Of a DNA stretch of 64,000 nucleotides, positions 37,901-58,616 are shown piece after piece. The notes beneath the pieces were generated by a model that did no database searches, was not told where the DNA came from, and was given only the letters and a program-made list of their open reading frames with translations. The position numbers and the translations under genes were made by a program. The number at the start of each line of letters is the position of its first letter. Position 1 is the first letter of the stretch. This DNA is from Hyperoplus lanceolatus (Eukaryota > Chordata > Actinopteri > Uranoscopiformes > Ammodytidae), in assembly GCA_026929865.2 (NCBI GenBank), contig CM049416.1, positions 15,212,501 to 15,276,500 on the forward strand, in the 5' to 3' direction.

Positions 37901-40539
37901 GATACCAAGGGCAACCAGATGACAACATCTCGGTGCCTGGCAACGTCCTAAACCAAGAGAGCAAGTATCCGGAGCTGCTGTAAAGTTAACTAACCTGACA
38001 CGAATTGGAATGTTTTCAAAACAAACACCAACGAGGAAAAAATTTCCCTCTTAAAGGTGCCAAAATCATGAGCCTTTTTCTCTTACGGCGCTGTGTTTCT
38101 TTCCACAGTTTGTTCCTGGAAGGTGTTGACAGAAATATTCTGGTCCTGACCTTTGATTCATCCAGTTCCAGTCTGCGCAGGGCTCGGCGGACGTAGTCCT
38201 CGAAGGATTTGGCCTTGGAGTACACATTCCCCACTCGCTTCTCGCTGCAAAGCAAAAACAGGTACGTATATTAACTTCTGTGCTCCTTTTTTAGCAACCA
38301 GAACCAAGCTGCTAAACTAAAGGACTAAACAGTGATGAATGGCTGCTGCTTCAGGCAAAGTAATGAATATTGGATCCTAAACTGAAGGTCACAGAGCAGA
38401 GAGCACCAGCCAATCCTCTCCTATCTTTAAGGAATCTTTGATTGCATCTGCACCGAGCACATTAGATAAGGGCTAATTGAAATCTGCAGCATTTCCCCCC
38501 TGTGATTAAGCTTATTTCGATCTGGAAATGCCTGAAAAATTCTCAGTCATTAGGGAATCCAAAAAATAACAACAACAAATGACCTCCGTTCTTCATGTTC
38601 TTCACAGCACTATATGAGCAGAAACGGTTCATTTCTATACAGACAAAAATAAAGGGTCCATTAAAGAGTTTATTTATGATATTATTTTAATTATTGGCTA
38701 CCCCTAACCGATTTTATTGTATAAAATAGAAAAAAGTGAAAAATGCACCCAACAGTTTTCTAGATGAGGACTACAAATAGCTTGTTTTGTCTGACCAAAA
38801 GTGGATTATGCTTGAACTGTCTGAATCAGTTAACGATCAGAATATCTCTACATCGACATGTTGTGTCCAGTCTTTGACTAATCCTTATCTTCATTCACCA
38901 CAACCCGGTCTACTGCAGAGAACATGTGACTTTTGTTTGCAAGCCTTTGTTCATTTGTAACTTAAACAAACCGGTAACTAAAATGTTTCCTTTCTGGTTC
39001 AAAGAACAGAGGGAGTTTTGATCCTTTTTGTCTGCTGCTGGAAATGTAGAGCTATGCCTCTTTTTTCCCCACAAAGCATATGCGTGGCTCTATGAAATAT
39101 GTATTTATTAAAAAAAATGTCCAGAAAATATGTAAGGATGCTAGACACGTGCTGTAATTCCTCATATTAAAGTAATACCAGATGTAGAATGCCGTGTGGG
39201 TTACCTTTTAAAGGAGCTGTAGTGATCCCTCAGAATAACATGAAGGACCGCCCGGTAAAACAGAGACTCCATCTGAATCTGTAGGCAAAGAGGCAAACCT
39301 TTGACTTGATTTAACACACTGCAGTTTATACTATTTTTCTCATTTCCCATGAGATTCTCCCCGCATGTTCAAAAATGGTCTGTGATTATTTTCTGACACT
39401 TTTTTTTCTAAATCCCGATGCGAAACCAGTGAGCAATCAAGCCGTTTTTTTTGGGGATGTAGACCCCACTTCCAACCAGTAATCAATCTTGCCGTGATTG
39501 CATTAATATTTATAAACATTCCATAATAACGGCTGGTGGTATTCTGTATCAGCTTTGGCCCGGAGCCCCCCCCCCCACCCCCCTACCACCACCAAGTTTC
39601 ACATTTCAAATAAATACACTGTAGTCAATCAGAGATTTAAAGCAAAAGCAGGATTAATTGGCTGATTGTTTGAATGCATGTAGGAGATCTACTTCAAGAT
39701 AACATAATACATACCACATATATTACACATAACGTCTTTCTGGTTTGAAATCATTGCTTTGCTTTGACGGCTGTGCGGTAATGACAGTTCAGAGGAAACA
39801 AATTCTTGTGTAATGATGACTATAAATCAATGATATTGATTACAGTTAGTATGCATGCCTTACTTACCCCTTGTCCGAGCGCAACTCTCTCAAGTGCCTG
39901 TGTTGTAGAAAAATTGTCAAGTGTTAAGACAAAGTATTTATAGGAAAAAACAAGTCGCAAAAGGTAACAAAAAAATGTACTCATGCACTTCTTGTAACCT
40001 AAACAATAACCGTCTAAATATCCCATCTTTATGTAGTGACACGTTTTTCCTGGTGTTGTTCGAACTCACCAAACATGCAGACATCCTGGCGTTCCTTCCG
40101 CAGAACCAGGACTGCTCGCGGACGTACTGGCTCAGAGGTAAACCGCACACACTGGCCAAACTCTCTGAGGACACATATATTAAGGTGTAAGCTCATTCTG
40201 GGGGCTCATTTTTTGCAATCAATGAATGGTATGAATTTTTAATTTAAATATTTGCCATGGAAACAGAAGGATTAGGGAACATCGTGTGTGCTCATCTTCA
40301 ACATAATAGCTTTTTGTTTTCTTGCATGGGGTTTGGTGGAGAAGAAAGTTAAAGAGCATTTTCCCCAAAACTATTCCTTTATTACAAGTCCATGGACACA
40401 AGAATTAAAGTGAAATGTTTATATATTAAACATTTTGTCTTGAGAAGTTAGGATTGTTGACCTTTGATGGTTGCAAAGAGTACTACACACTTTTAACCAT
40501 AGACAAGTTCAGCGAGTACACACACACACACAGACACAG

Positions 40540-40580
<41 letters not shown>

Positions 40581-41261
40581 GGTTCCCAGTGGGAGGGCAC
40601 TGATTGTGACAGCCTGCCGTCCTTTTCGTGTCATTTCTAAAAAGGGGTCAGTGACCGAGGCCAAGGCGCAGTGACTCAAGAGGGATATACAGTGAAAAAG
40701 AAGCAGTAATAACATGTGCAGTAATAATGTGTTAGCAATCAGGTTAGCTTCCCCTCCTGCCTGGCACGTGGCTTGCTCGCACATGGTGGAGGCCCTTCGG
40801 AGGCAATAGGGGTAGACAGGCCTTTCCTCTGTTTAAAGTAGCTAGCCTCATGGTGGTCACAGAGCTCACATCTCAAGTGGCCACGTACATGTCCTGCCCC
40901 TTCAGAGAGACAAATATTTCTGATGTCTCTTCCTCCTGTGCGAACGTACACTTGCAAATATTTTGCGAAGAGAGACACTCCGGCTCCAGACCTTAGACGC
41001 CTGAAAGTGCTCATCCTTAAAAGCATGAGGTTGTTGTGAGTAAACAGCGCGAGATCTGTCTCCTGATTCAACTTAAGGTACTAGACACGATGATGCATTT
41101 GAGGAATTGCTCCATTCCCAAACGAGCAAATCACATAAATGTATAACTGCAGTCTAAAAACTAAGCTTTTCAGCTCTTTAGCTCCTTTTTTTAGGGTGAG
41201 GCGGGCCACCACAGGAGCTGGCCTGCATCCCAGAATGCACTGTAAGGCCAGCAGGGGAGAG

Positions 41262-41306
<45 letters not shown>

Positions 41307-42617
41307 AATGCCTTTGTTCACTTTCTTTAAAAGATCAGGCTGGAGTTGAAGAGAAACAGGCATGGAATGGAGTCTTTCAATGGGCTGTCGTGATATCATT
41401 TTTCCGTTCTTGGCTGAAGCTTAATGACGCGAGGGTCAAAGGTCGCACTCTTGTTAACCAGCACTGACGCAACATTGTATCCACTGCGGCAATGGTCTCT
41501 CTCTAATCGGAGGCTACAGTCACAGCATGGGGACACATGTAGCAGTTTTCATATCTCATAAAATGAACAGGGAAAGGAGTATGAGACGAGGATGATATCG
41601 GTCTATTTTGGTACAATTTGGCGCCCGAGTCGGCTATAGGGGATGAAATACAATGTCCTCAGAGAAGAAGTCCAGCCTGACTTAAATAACAGCCTAGTAA
41701 ACCAGAAGTAAATAAGACACACTTGTTGCAGAAACAATCACTTCCAATTGATTCCCTGCTAAAAAAAAGGTTTAAAAAAAAGAAAAAATCTAATTTTTCA
41801 GTGGCCTTAAACAGCCGTCCTAAATCCATAAATCCTCTCAAACTGTGGCTTTCACAGCTCAACTCAATCACCAGGAGGCTAAGTTGGCGGCGGCTCCAGG
41901 CTCTGCACGGAACATTTGACTTGTTTACTATGAAATATGAACGGTAAGTGTTTTTATGTGGCTTCTAATGTGGTAGGACGATATTTCATTTCGGATTGGA
42001 TCGGAGTGATGAAGTGAGCGCCGCAGGTGTCTGAGGTGTGATTATAGGACACGTTGGAGTGAAAAAAGAAATCAAGGGTGATAGAAATCATAGAAAATAA
42101 GGGGGGAGAGAGAGAGTGTGAGCACAGCGTACAACAGAAACCATATGTTCTCGCAAAACTTGGTGGAGTGAGTGTGTGTGTTTTTACCCTGTCCGGCAGG
42201 GTCAAACTCCTCAGACAGAAGGTGATAGCAGCAGCCCACACTGCAGACCGCGGTTAGCTCCGGCTTAGCCACAAACATCCTCAGGCTGCTGGGAGCCAAG
42301 TCACCACAAGTGTGCAGGCCGACCATGACGGCGTCCTGGGGGGTTGAGGAGGGGGAAGCACGCAGAGAAGAAGGAGAGAACGAGGGAAGGAGATCGATGA
42401 CAGAATTTATTGATGATGACACTTGTGTGCTTTTGGCACGGCTAATAAAACATTCCCACACTCGCTCCCACTAATGCAAACTCCAGCCGCCGTGACGGGG
42501 CTTGTAACTTCAGGAGCTGCTGCTGCTGCTTCGCTGCTAACACTGTAGGGCCGGCCTCCTTTCAGCAGCACCACTGCTGCCCAAAAACAACATATGAAGA
42601 AATGCTTGTTGTCTAAA

Positions 42618-42702
<85 letters not shown>

Positions 42703-42802
42703 TGTATATATATGTACATATATATATATATATCTATATGTATATATATATATATATATGTGTATATATATATATATATATGTGTATATATATATATATG
42801 TG

Positions 42803-42887
<85 letters not shown>

Positions 42888-45409
42888 GTATATATATATA
42901 TACACAGACAGGTAGCGGATCATTTGGAGATAGTCACTGATTTTGCAAAAAAGTGATTTTGACAACAAACTCTCACCAGAATGGCTGACTCCTCTAAATC
43001 TATTTCCAACATTGACTTTTTTTTCTCTGCTCACCTCCAGCCCGTCGATGAGCTCTCGCAGCTCCGTTTCCGCGGTAACGTACGATGTGAGCGGTGAAAA
43101 GACGGTGTTGGCCCCGTCGGCTCTGTTCCTCTCCTTCCTCTCCAGGTTCTCCCTCTTCCTCCTCTCCCTCTCCTCAGCGCTCAGTTGACTGGGGGGCGTG
43201 GTGCGGACCGGGTCCACCGATAGGGCGCTGAGGAAGAGCTCCTCTGCCTCTGGGTGTGGCTCTGAATGCCTATCCGCTTCTACGGAGAAGTCTGACGAGC
43301 CCGTTGACACGTCTTCCTTCTCCTCTTGTGACACAGTTCCTGACCATAACACATCGTCGTCTACATTTGTCCCAGCAGGCTTGGTTTGGACTAACTCCTC
43401 TTGACGTGAAGGTGAGGCCTCTGCCTGTGAGGCCTTCACTGCCTTGCTGTGTTTCTGGTAGGCCCTGGAGAACTTCTTCAGTTTCCTGTTCCTCTCCTGG
43501 GCTCCGTGGGTGTTGGTGCTGGACGAGTCGATGCCGTAGACCCGCAGACCGTACTGCAGGGACAGGAAGGAGCTCAGGTAGCCCTTCCCTGAGCCTACGT
43601 CTATCACCTTCAGGAGGAGAAAAATATGGAAGGAACAATCAGGTTTACCTTAGCTCATGTAGATGCGCCGACAGTGTTGTTGTAATTCCTCAGAATTCCT
43701 CATGGGGGCAACAGAAGTTACGCACTATTGCATCAAAAATGTTATTCTACCTGTTTGACTCGACAGCGCTGGGCCAGACAAGCCACCACTTCAGACATAC
43801 ACTGGACCTCGTGAGATTTCTTAGAGTTCATGAACTCGTTTGGCTCAAGCTCAGAATCTGCAATTAGACAGAACCAAAAAAAATCCTGTAATATTCATAT
43901 ACAACAATTTCCATGACAGCGAGTGGAGTTGTAGATCACATTTCGAGCTGGACATTCCTGGAAAGTCCTTGAATGGTTTCATACACTCAGCATGAAACCA
44001 TGTGCTGAGACCATACGTTCTTCCCTACCTTGCTCTTTGCTGCTCTCTCTGAGGAGCTGCAGTAGCTGGTCCCTGCTCATACAGACTCCCAGGCCGGGGA
44101 GCGAGTGGGCCTTGGCTGCCTGCATCAGCTCCTGGGTATCAACCAGACGCTTTGTGTCATCGCAAAACCCAAACGTGGTCCTGGCTTGCTCTGTTTAGGG
44201 AGACAAACAAAGAACTGATGGCAAAGATTCACACAATTGTGTGCCACATTCTAGTGCTTTGAATTTAGATACTAAAATGTAACAAACTCATTCTCGCTTA
44301 CCCCTAGTGGTGGTATCCAGTCATTTAAATATTTTTAGTTTTGTGCTGCATGTCGCCACTCCAATACAAAGAAGGGGGCAATTTTGTTTGTTGCGCTTTC
44401 AGCATTGGAAAATTACATTTTAAAAATTCAACAGCAAGATGGTTTTCATTGAAACTACTTTCTATAGTCCTACAGTCCTCATTCTACTAACCCCCCTGAA
44501 ATACATTTCCTTGTTCTCTTAAAAAAAATAAAATCAGCCATTTAAAAAAGGGGACATATAAAAAGAAATGTATCTGCAAAACTGGCTTTCACAATTTCCT
44601 TTTCTTTTCATAATTTGGGTGACACTGAGCATTAAGGATTTCTGAAAATCAAAATATGAATTGATGATTAAACTATCTGGAACTTTTTGGTTGCTAGACA
44701 ATGCCATTTGGAATGAAATTAAAGACAAATTATACAATAAGCAAAACTGAAAAGGAACATTACAACAATTATTGGGTTCTGGTCAATTTGGAATAAAACA
44801 TGACTTTTTAGGTCAAGTGAAAAAGTAAGATCTACTTAAAATTATATTTCAGGTTGTTCAAAATACACAACTAATACAAGTCAATAATAACAATAATTAT
44901 GTGTCTTATAAATGTATAATTGACCATCTTTGTGGATTTAATGCAAGAGAAATTTTAAAATGAGGCCTATTGAATTATTAAGTAAAATACATTTACATTT
45001 TAAAAAGCAACGTGCTATAATAATTTATTTTAGATTAATGACTTAAATACGTTTAGGAACCCTGCAAGAGGCTTTAAAATCCAGGCAACATAAAAAGTGG
45101 TTTTCACGAAAGACTACTCGAAAAAAAAACACACAATGCTTATCCGTCTCATATTTTTTAGAGGATTTCACGTTCCCCCTGGACGTATTTACCTTTTGCC
45201 CTGTGCTCTGGCGCCCCCTGCTGTTCACCAAACGAGCTAACTTTTGACAAGACGTCCTGGGGCGGCACAGCCACGAACCGGCTCCACACGTCGTGGGTGT
45301 AAAACTCCACAGTGTGAGCATTGGCAATGCTCAGAGTTATAGAAAGAAATCGCTTTACTTCATCTATCCTTCGTTGAATTTCGACGAGGCTGTGTGTGGA
45401 GGATATCAT
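34674..45409 (-). CDS. mettl25: mettl25, methyltransferase-like protein 25 (12 coding exons, complete)
   Basis: Coding exons in transcript order: 45,409-45,193; 44,190-44,029; 43,857-43,751; 43,607-43,035; 42,335-42,188; 40,164-40,070; 39,897-39,868 (a 30-nt microexon); 39,278-39,205; 38,244-38,151; 37,727-37,653; 37,201-37,130; 34,775-34,674. All junctions are GT-AG and all phases agree, giving 1,749 nt or 582 codons plus stop; human METTL25 has about 603 residues. Residue 1 is the ATG of [12 protein letters not shown]. The conserved NSKKSHEV segment is in exon 3. The S-adenosylmethionine motif I ([13 protein letters not shown]) begins exon 4, followed by a poorly conserved charged insert. 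Exon 5 has [11 protein letters not shown], exon 6 [18 protein letters not shown], and exons 10-12 [39 protein letters not shown], all landmarks of the family. The substrate of METTL25 is not established to my knowledge; the paralogue METTL25B is related. The gene shares a promoter with ccdc59. Intron 4 is packed with TA repeats, and intron 11 ends in a 63-base homopolymer. Confidence 0.95.
34776..37129. other. mettl25 intron 11 with a degenerate dispersed repeat
   Basis: This 2.35-kb intron holds the homopolymer/CA block near its 3' end. About 35,560-35,945 resembles a widespread fish repeat (phrases such as TTTCATGGCAATCCATCCAAAAGTTGTGAAGTTGAGAT and GGGGACCATGA on this strand; family from memory, confidence low). 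The rest shows nothing I recognise. Confidence 0.45.
34797..34911. repeat. C63 homopolymer plus (CA)25 in mettl25 intron 11
   Basis: Sixty-three consecutive C (34,797-34,859) are followed by about 25 CA units. On the transcribed strand this reads (TG)n then G63, ending about 20 bp before the acceptor of the last mettl25 exon (34,775). Confidence 0.97.
40165..42187. other. mettl25 intron 5 with two GT/CA microsatellites
   Basis: A CA array with GACA and AACA interruptions at about 40,518-40,580 and a GT array at about 41,263-41,303. No coding exon fits between exons 5 and 6, whose phases already join correctly. Confidence 0.7.
42622..42902. repeat. Long (TA)n array with TATATG/TACATG interruptions in mettl25 intron 4
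   Basis: About 280 bp of TA repeats broken by a few TG, CA and CT units. It fills some 40% of the 699-bp intron between exons 4 and 5. Reading frames made of Tyr-Ile repeats here are artefacts of the array. Confidence 0.97.
42903..43008 (-). mobile_element. One arm of a dispersed inverted-repeat element next to the TA array
   Basis: Read on the minus strand, this segment (GAGTCAGCCATTCTGG ... CTACCTGTCTG) is similar over about 95 bp to the left arm of the element at 781-999. The matching right arm is missing on the far side of the TA array, so this is a solo or rearranged copy. It sits within 30 bp of the donor of mettl25 exon 4. Confidence 0.65.
44191..45192. other. mettl25 intron 1, nothing recognised
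   Basis: AT-rich intron sequence with no exon, repeat array or element that I can identify. Confidence 0.6.
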
Positions 45410-46008
45410 GTTTATAATACGAATACAAAGCTCTCAGAAGAGGAGCTGCGTGCGTGAAACATGTAGAAGTCGCCTACTGCTCAGTCAGTGCTCATGCACC
45501 CCTAGACATTCGCAGTCGAAAATACTGTTCGATGATTTCACAATTTATGCTGCATGTTTATTTTTATTTCTTAAATGAAGATATGTTAGCGTACATATAA
45601 CGCGAGACATTTAGGGCTTATCAACAAAAAGGTAGCCCTTTCACACAAGCTTGGCAGCCCGTTATGAAGATTAATATAACTAATGTCCTTATCTGGTACG
45701 TTATCGACAGGAGACATTAATAATGTATGTGTAAACAATTCATTCAAATAGTTTTTCCATTTATTAGGAAACATGTTGTACTGTTGGACCACGGTGGAAT
45801 GAGTTAAAACATGTCCTTGTGTTAAATAAAGCGTCATACATTTTTTTTAAATATTTTTTCGAGATGTGTTGCTCCGTAATTGATTTTCATGTCTGCCTGG
45901 CCCTGGCGCGCGTCATCTCCTCGCGACTGGAAAGGGGAAACGACGGCATGCTGACTGACGCATGAGTGTTGTAAACATTTCACTTTTTCCCGATGAGTTT
46001 TAGTTGAA
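45410..46008. promoter_or_regulatory. Divergent promoter shared by mettl25 and ccdc59
   Basis: The start codons of mettl25 (minus, 45,409) and ccdc59 (plus, 46,009) lie head to head, 599 bp apart. METTL25 and CCDC59 are also divergent neighbours in mammals. The ccdc59-proximal 110 bp carry a CpG-containing block (about 45,900-45,950, with GGCGCGCG and CTCGCGAC) and a CRE/AP-1-like TGACTGACGCA near 45,953. Neither side has a TATA box at a convincing distance. The middle of the region is AT-rich with no recognised element. Confidence 0.65.
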
Positions 46009-46898
46009 ATGGCACCCACAGATCAGAGGAATATGAACAAGAAGTTCCCACCGAAAGATGGCAACTGGAAGAAGTCAACACATAACGCACAGGGCGTCAA
46101 GAAGAGGAAATGGGTCCCCGAGCAAAAGGTGTTCGAAGGCAGTGTTAAAGAAGGTAGGCTACGTTTTTTTGTCAAACACAACAAACAAATGGCTAGTAAG
46201 GAACATACACTGTATATAAAGGAAGGAGCAGAAATTATGCAACCACTGAGAGTTTGGTAAATTCACCCAGTAATTGGAGCACAGCACACGTCGATATAAT
46301 GTATCTCTGGACTTGCCAAACCTAACTAGGAAACATCTTAACTTAAACTAGTATCTCAATATACTAGACTTTCCTACTTGCTAAATCCTTTAAAAAGGTA
46401 TTTGACTAAATAATCGGCCGGTCTTCTCATACATTTGTCACACAATAGTCCACCATGCAACCTTTCTCTCCCTGCGTTCCAATCCCCATACTTCACTACT
46501 ATTTAGTATGCCAGGAAAAGATTTAGGATTTCCCAATACGTGCACGTCAATTGTAGTATGCTGAAAATACATAAATGCCCCACTAACTTCAATAGTATTT
46601 TGGAATATTCGTCTTTATTCTTGACATTTCTCGACATAATGAAAAAAAACTTCCTTATCTGATTTTTTTCTCTCCTGTGGCCCTAAACTATTCTGTACTT
46701 TAGTATGTAGTGTAGTAAAAGAAAGAGTATGTAATTTGGAACGCAGGGTCTGTTTAAATGAAATATCAACTTCCTGTTGACAGCCTTTTAAATGTAACGT
46801 GGGCTGTCTACAGGAAGGTGTGAGGATTGTAGGAGCATGTGATGCTTAACAATTTACAGTGTGAACCTATGTGTTAATTAAACAGTTAAGATGTAATC

Positions 46899-46946
<48 letters not shown>

Positions 46947-48055
46947 GTCAATAATTCATGCTTTACTTTTTCCTTTTCTCCTCAGGTCAAGGGTTTGCTT
47001 TGAAGAGGAAGGAAAAGGTCAAACATGAGTACAACAAGCTCCTGCGGAAGGAGAGGAGGAGCATGAACCCTGCATCTAAAGCGCTGTACAAGGAGGAGTA
47101 CCCGGAACACCTCAAGCATCTGTACCAGGCCGAGGCACAGAAGCTGAAAGACAAGGACTGGACCAATCGAATGAACAGGAGTATACTGAGAATGAAAGGG
47201 CGGGAGAGTGTAGAAGAGACGAGTGAAGATGCTCCTGCTGTTACTGCTGCCCCTGCTGATACACACCAGAGTGAGGCAGCAGCAGCAGCCGATCCAGGTC
47301 AAGAGGTTACTGACCGGCCCGAGCCAACAGACTCTGTCACTGGGGACCCTGAAGCCACAGCAGCCCCGGAGAAAGAAAGGTGAGAGAAATGGTCTGCACT
47401 GGCAGCTCTGAAACAGCATTGAGAGATTTTGAGCAACTTAAAGTGACCTTAGCATATTATTGTCTAACTTGTACTAGACTATATGTATGGATTACAGAGA
47501 AAATAAAGTACCAACAAAAACTATGATAGAGGTGATAATGCCATGAATTCAGAAATTGTAAAGAATATTAAGCTTTTAATTTTTTTCAATAGATTTCTGA
47601 GGCTTATGACTTTGTTTTTAGCATTAGGAAAATGCATTTGTTAAACATTTTGTTAAAGACTTCTTAAAAACTCCTTTTATAATCTCTGCCAGTCTTCCGA
47701 TGAGCAACCGCATGAAGAAAAAATTGCAGAAGAAGACGTCCTATCAGAAGACAAAAGAGGAATTTGAGAATGTCACTGAAAAACGTCAAAATAAGAAAGA
47801 GGTGACTTTTATTTTGTAATTCTTACACTTGCAAAAAATGAGGTCCCAAGGTCACGCTCTTTGCTAATTTTTTTTCCTGTTCAATCCCAGGTGTACAAGA
47901 AGAACAAGGAGCAGAGGGAAGAGGCCATTCAGAAGTACAAACAGAAAAAGATGGAGACATTTCAGATGCTGAGCAGAAAGACCAAGAAAGGACAGCCCAA
48001 TCTGAACCTCCAAATGGACTATTTACTCCAAAAGATCCAAGGAACTAGGAAATGA
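46009..48055 (+). CDS. ccdc59: ccdc59 (TAP26/BR22), 4 exons, complete
   Basis: Exons: 46,009-46,153; 46,986-47,379; 47,693-47,801; 47,891-48,055, with GT-AG junctions and consistent phases. They total 813 nt, giving 270 residues plus stop; human CCDC59 has about 241. The protein is strongly basic: exon 1 encodes [15 protein letters not shown] and [16 protein letters not shown], exon 2 [18 protein letters not shown], and exon 4 [20 protein letters not shown] and [19 protein letters not shown]. The last two are nearly invariant in the Fyv7/TAP26 rRNA-processing family. The longer size comes mainly from an acidic Ala/Glu/Pro-rich stretch at the end of exon 2. CCDC59 is a nuclear protein known as a co-factor of TTF1/NKX2-1 and, through its yeast relative Fyv7, linked to small-subunit rRNA processing. 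Intron 1 contains a short inverted-repeat element and an ATCT microsatellite. Confidence 0.95.
46471..46747. mobile_element. Short inverted-repeat element (MITE) in ccdc59 intron 1
   Basis: The segment begins CCTGCGTTCCAA and ends TTTGGAACGCAGG, its reverse complement with small differences. TAGTATG-like motifs repeat inside both arms (TTTAGTATGCC near the left end, TTTAGTATGTAG near the right). About 277 bp with no coding capacity. I recognise this as a common fish MITE pattern. The target duplication is not clear. Confidence 0.7.
46899..46946. repeat. (ATCT)n microsatellite
   Basis: About 12 uninterrupted ATCT units just before ccdc59 exon 2, ending 40 bp upstream of its splice acceptor. 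Confidence 0.95.
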
Positions 48056-48441
48056 CTCCCAAGTCAGAGCTGACACTTGAGAACTAATGGAAAAAGAGTG
48101 GACCTCTCCTGGATTTTAATATGGTATTAAAAATTGACTGTATACTATTACCTGAGGATTGTGCTTTCCACATAAAATCCCTCTTCTCAGTGGTAGAGCG
48201 GTACTTTTACACCATTTTGCCTCTTTACTTCTGTGTATATTTGGTCCCTGAAAGCCTAATGCTGGGTCTCATTCTTATCCCAGACCACAAGAGGGCGTTA
48301 GAAGATATGAAAAGATTTGAAAAGAAATTGTGATTTTTTTTTTTTTTTTTTTTTTTTTTAATCAATACATTTTAGTTTTCTGTACAGTGCTTTTCTTTTC
48401 AATTGTCATTCAAATTACTGCTGTAGCAATTTGCCACAAAA

Positions 48442-48447
48442 AATAAA
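48442..48447 (+). terminator. ccdc59: Probable ccdc59 poly(A) signal
   Basis: AATAAA about 390 bp after the ccdc59 stop codon, preceded by a T-rich tract at about 48,331-48,360. No other canonical hexamer lies between stop and this site on the plus strand. This is inference from position. Confidence 0.45.
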
Positions 48448-48545
48448 TTACCAAAAAAACAATCTTATAACTGTCATCTAGTTCTCTACACATTAAGATG
48501 CTAGTGTTCATTATAGTACAGGCGACGTAAACATGTTGCATGCAT

Positions 48546-48607
48546 ATAGCTCACATTAGTAGCTGGCCCTGCTTCTCTCTATAGCTCACATTAGTAGCTG
48601 GCCCTGC

Positions 48608-48650
<43 letters not shown>
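48546..48650. repeat. 35-bp tandem duplication followed by (TC)n
   Basis: A 35-bp unit starting ATAGCTCACATTAGTAGCTGG occurs at 48,546-48,580 and again at 48,581-48,615 with one base changed. The second copy runs into about 20 TC units ending near 48,650. It lies between ccdc59 and the putative cracr2a promoter. Confidence 0.85.
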
Positions 48651-48651
<1 letters not shown>

Positions 48652-48740
48652 CGTAGGCTGCAAAGCCTCGGGCCGCTTCCTCATGACATCACATGGCTGC
48701 AGAATGACTTCTCCGACATTCATCTGTGAGTCAAGACTTC

Positions 48741-48832
48741 TATAAAGCAAGTGCGTGGCCAACCCGTTCTGTTGATACTGGGAGCTCAAAAACAAGAGGG
48801 CTCCAGTTTCTTTTGCGTATCATTAGTGAAAG
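48741..48832 (+). promoter_or_regulatory. cracr2a: Putative cracr2a TATA box and untranslated first exon
   Basis: TATAAAG at 48,741-48,747 is followed about 85 bp later by a consensus donor (GTGAAAG|gtaaggcc, exon end 48,832). A pyrimidine-rich acceptor at 49,707 (ttctctcccag|GAGTC) could join this exon to the one carrying the cracr2a ATG, leaving an intron at 48,833-49,707. This is an inferred gene model; nothing here is translated. Confidence 0.4.
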
Positions 48833-49707
48833 GTAAGGCCATTGTGTTTCTGTTTTATTTAAAGAAGTGGTTTGTAGTTCTCTGCCAAGTTTGGTAGGAG
48901 CTGTGTGTCTGGTAGTCGGTAGCATCTAATCTTGGGAGCGGAAAGAAAGTTTTGTTATTGTAAAGACAGGCCCAAAGCTTTTCTTATGGTTCATTGTTAT
49001 TGTAAAGACAGGGCCAAAGCTTTAGAAGTCAGTATAACAGTTTTGAAAGTGATGTCAATCTGCAGAGGATAATATATTTGAGGCCTCTTGATAAAGGGAA
49101 TTTATGTGTTTAAAAAATTTGACTTTTTTTTAAGTGTAGTGTAATGTATTTTGTGTCTAATTATCGGTTATATTACCATTGAGTTGTCTGCTAAAAAAAA
49201 CTGAATACCAATGTCTTATGGATGAATAAATATTTTTTTTTTACATTTATACTTGAAAATCACATATCTGCCTATCATGTTTAACTTGATGTTTGCATTA
49301 ATCTCTGACAAAACAGTTTTAACAAGACAATTCTTTAAAAAAACCTTTCCCGAGTCACAAACTTTGTGTGAAAACTAAACCTTGCTGTGAGAGTTCAGGA
49401 GGGGATACACTGCAGCTCTGAGTTGAGCTGGGATTCTTGTTAATGGCTCTTGCAGTCTTGCAGGCATTATACCGTCATGTGTTCTGTACGGCTGGGTATT
49501 AAGATAATCCTTTACACTGTGTTTACATACCTTTGTGAGGTGCTTGTTCCTGGCTTATTAGAAAAAAATGGGAACTACTGAATATCGCTAACAAGTGTGC
49601 TGCTGTTGCATTAATGTTCTGATCACTTGTGTTACCCAACGTTTTCTCAAAAACGTCACCCTTTCCTACGCTTTAGTAAGAAGTGCTTTATACCATTTCT
49701 CTCCCAG

Positions 49708-49936
49708 GAGTCAGTTTTGTTGTCGGCAAACCAGCTACCAAGTTATCCATCAGCCATCTCATCATCTCAAGCCACTTCCTGTCTCTGTCGTCATGGCCAC
49801 TGTAACGGCCACAGAGCATTGGATACAGGGCCAGTGAGGAGGCCTTGATGTCTGATATCACTCTGGACTGCTTCTGATATACATGCTACTGTACACTGTG
49901 CTGCACTAGTGTCCTCTGAAGAAGAGAGTCCCAGAC
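49708..49936 (+). promoter_or_regulatory. cracr2a: Putative cracr2a 5' UTR with three upstream ORFs
   Basis: Between the acceptor at 49,707 and the main ATG (49,937) there are three short frames that each stop before the main start: 49,793-49,837 (14 codons plus stop), 49,848-49,877 (9 codons plus stop) and 49,883-49,909 (8 codons plus stop). If this leader is transcribed they would limit initiation at the main ATG, whose context is CCCAGACATGG. Transcription is assumed. Confidence 0.4.

Positions 49937-58616
<8,680 letters not shown>

Noticed and set aside
42537-43034. Tyr-Ile-rich C-terminal extension of the mettl25 exon 4 frame
   Set aside because: Translation of the intronic TA array past a good donor at 43,034.
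43198-43867. Plus-strand frames opposite mettl25 exon 4
   Set aside because: Antisense shadows of a real exon; the 203-codon frame crosses a mettl25 intron boundary.
48121-48333. Extra coding exon after ccdc59
   Set aside because: It follows the ccdc59 stop in the 3' UTR and matches no known part of the protein.
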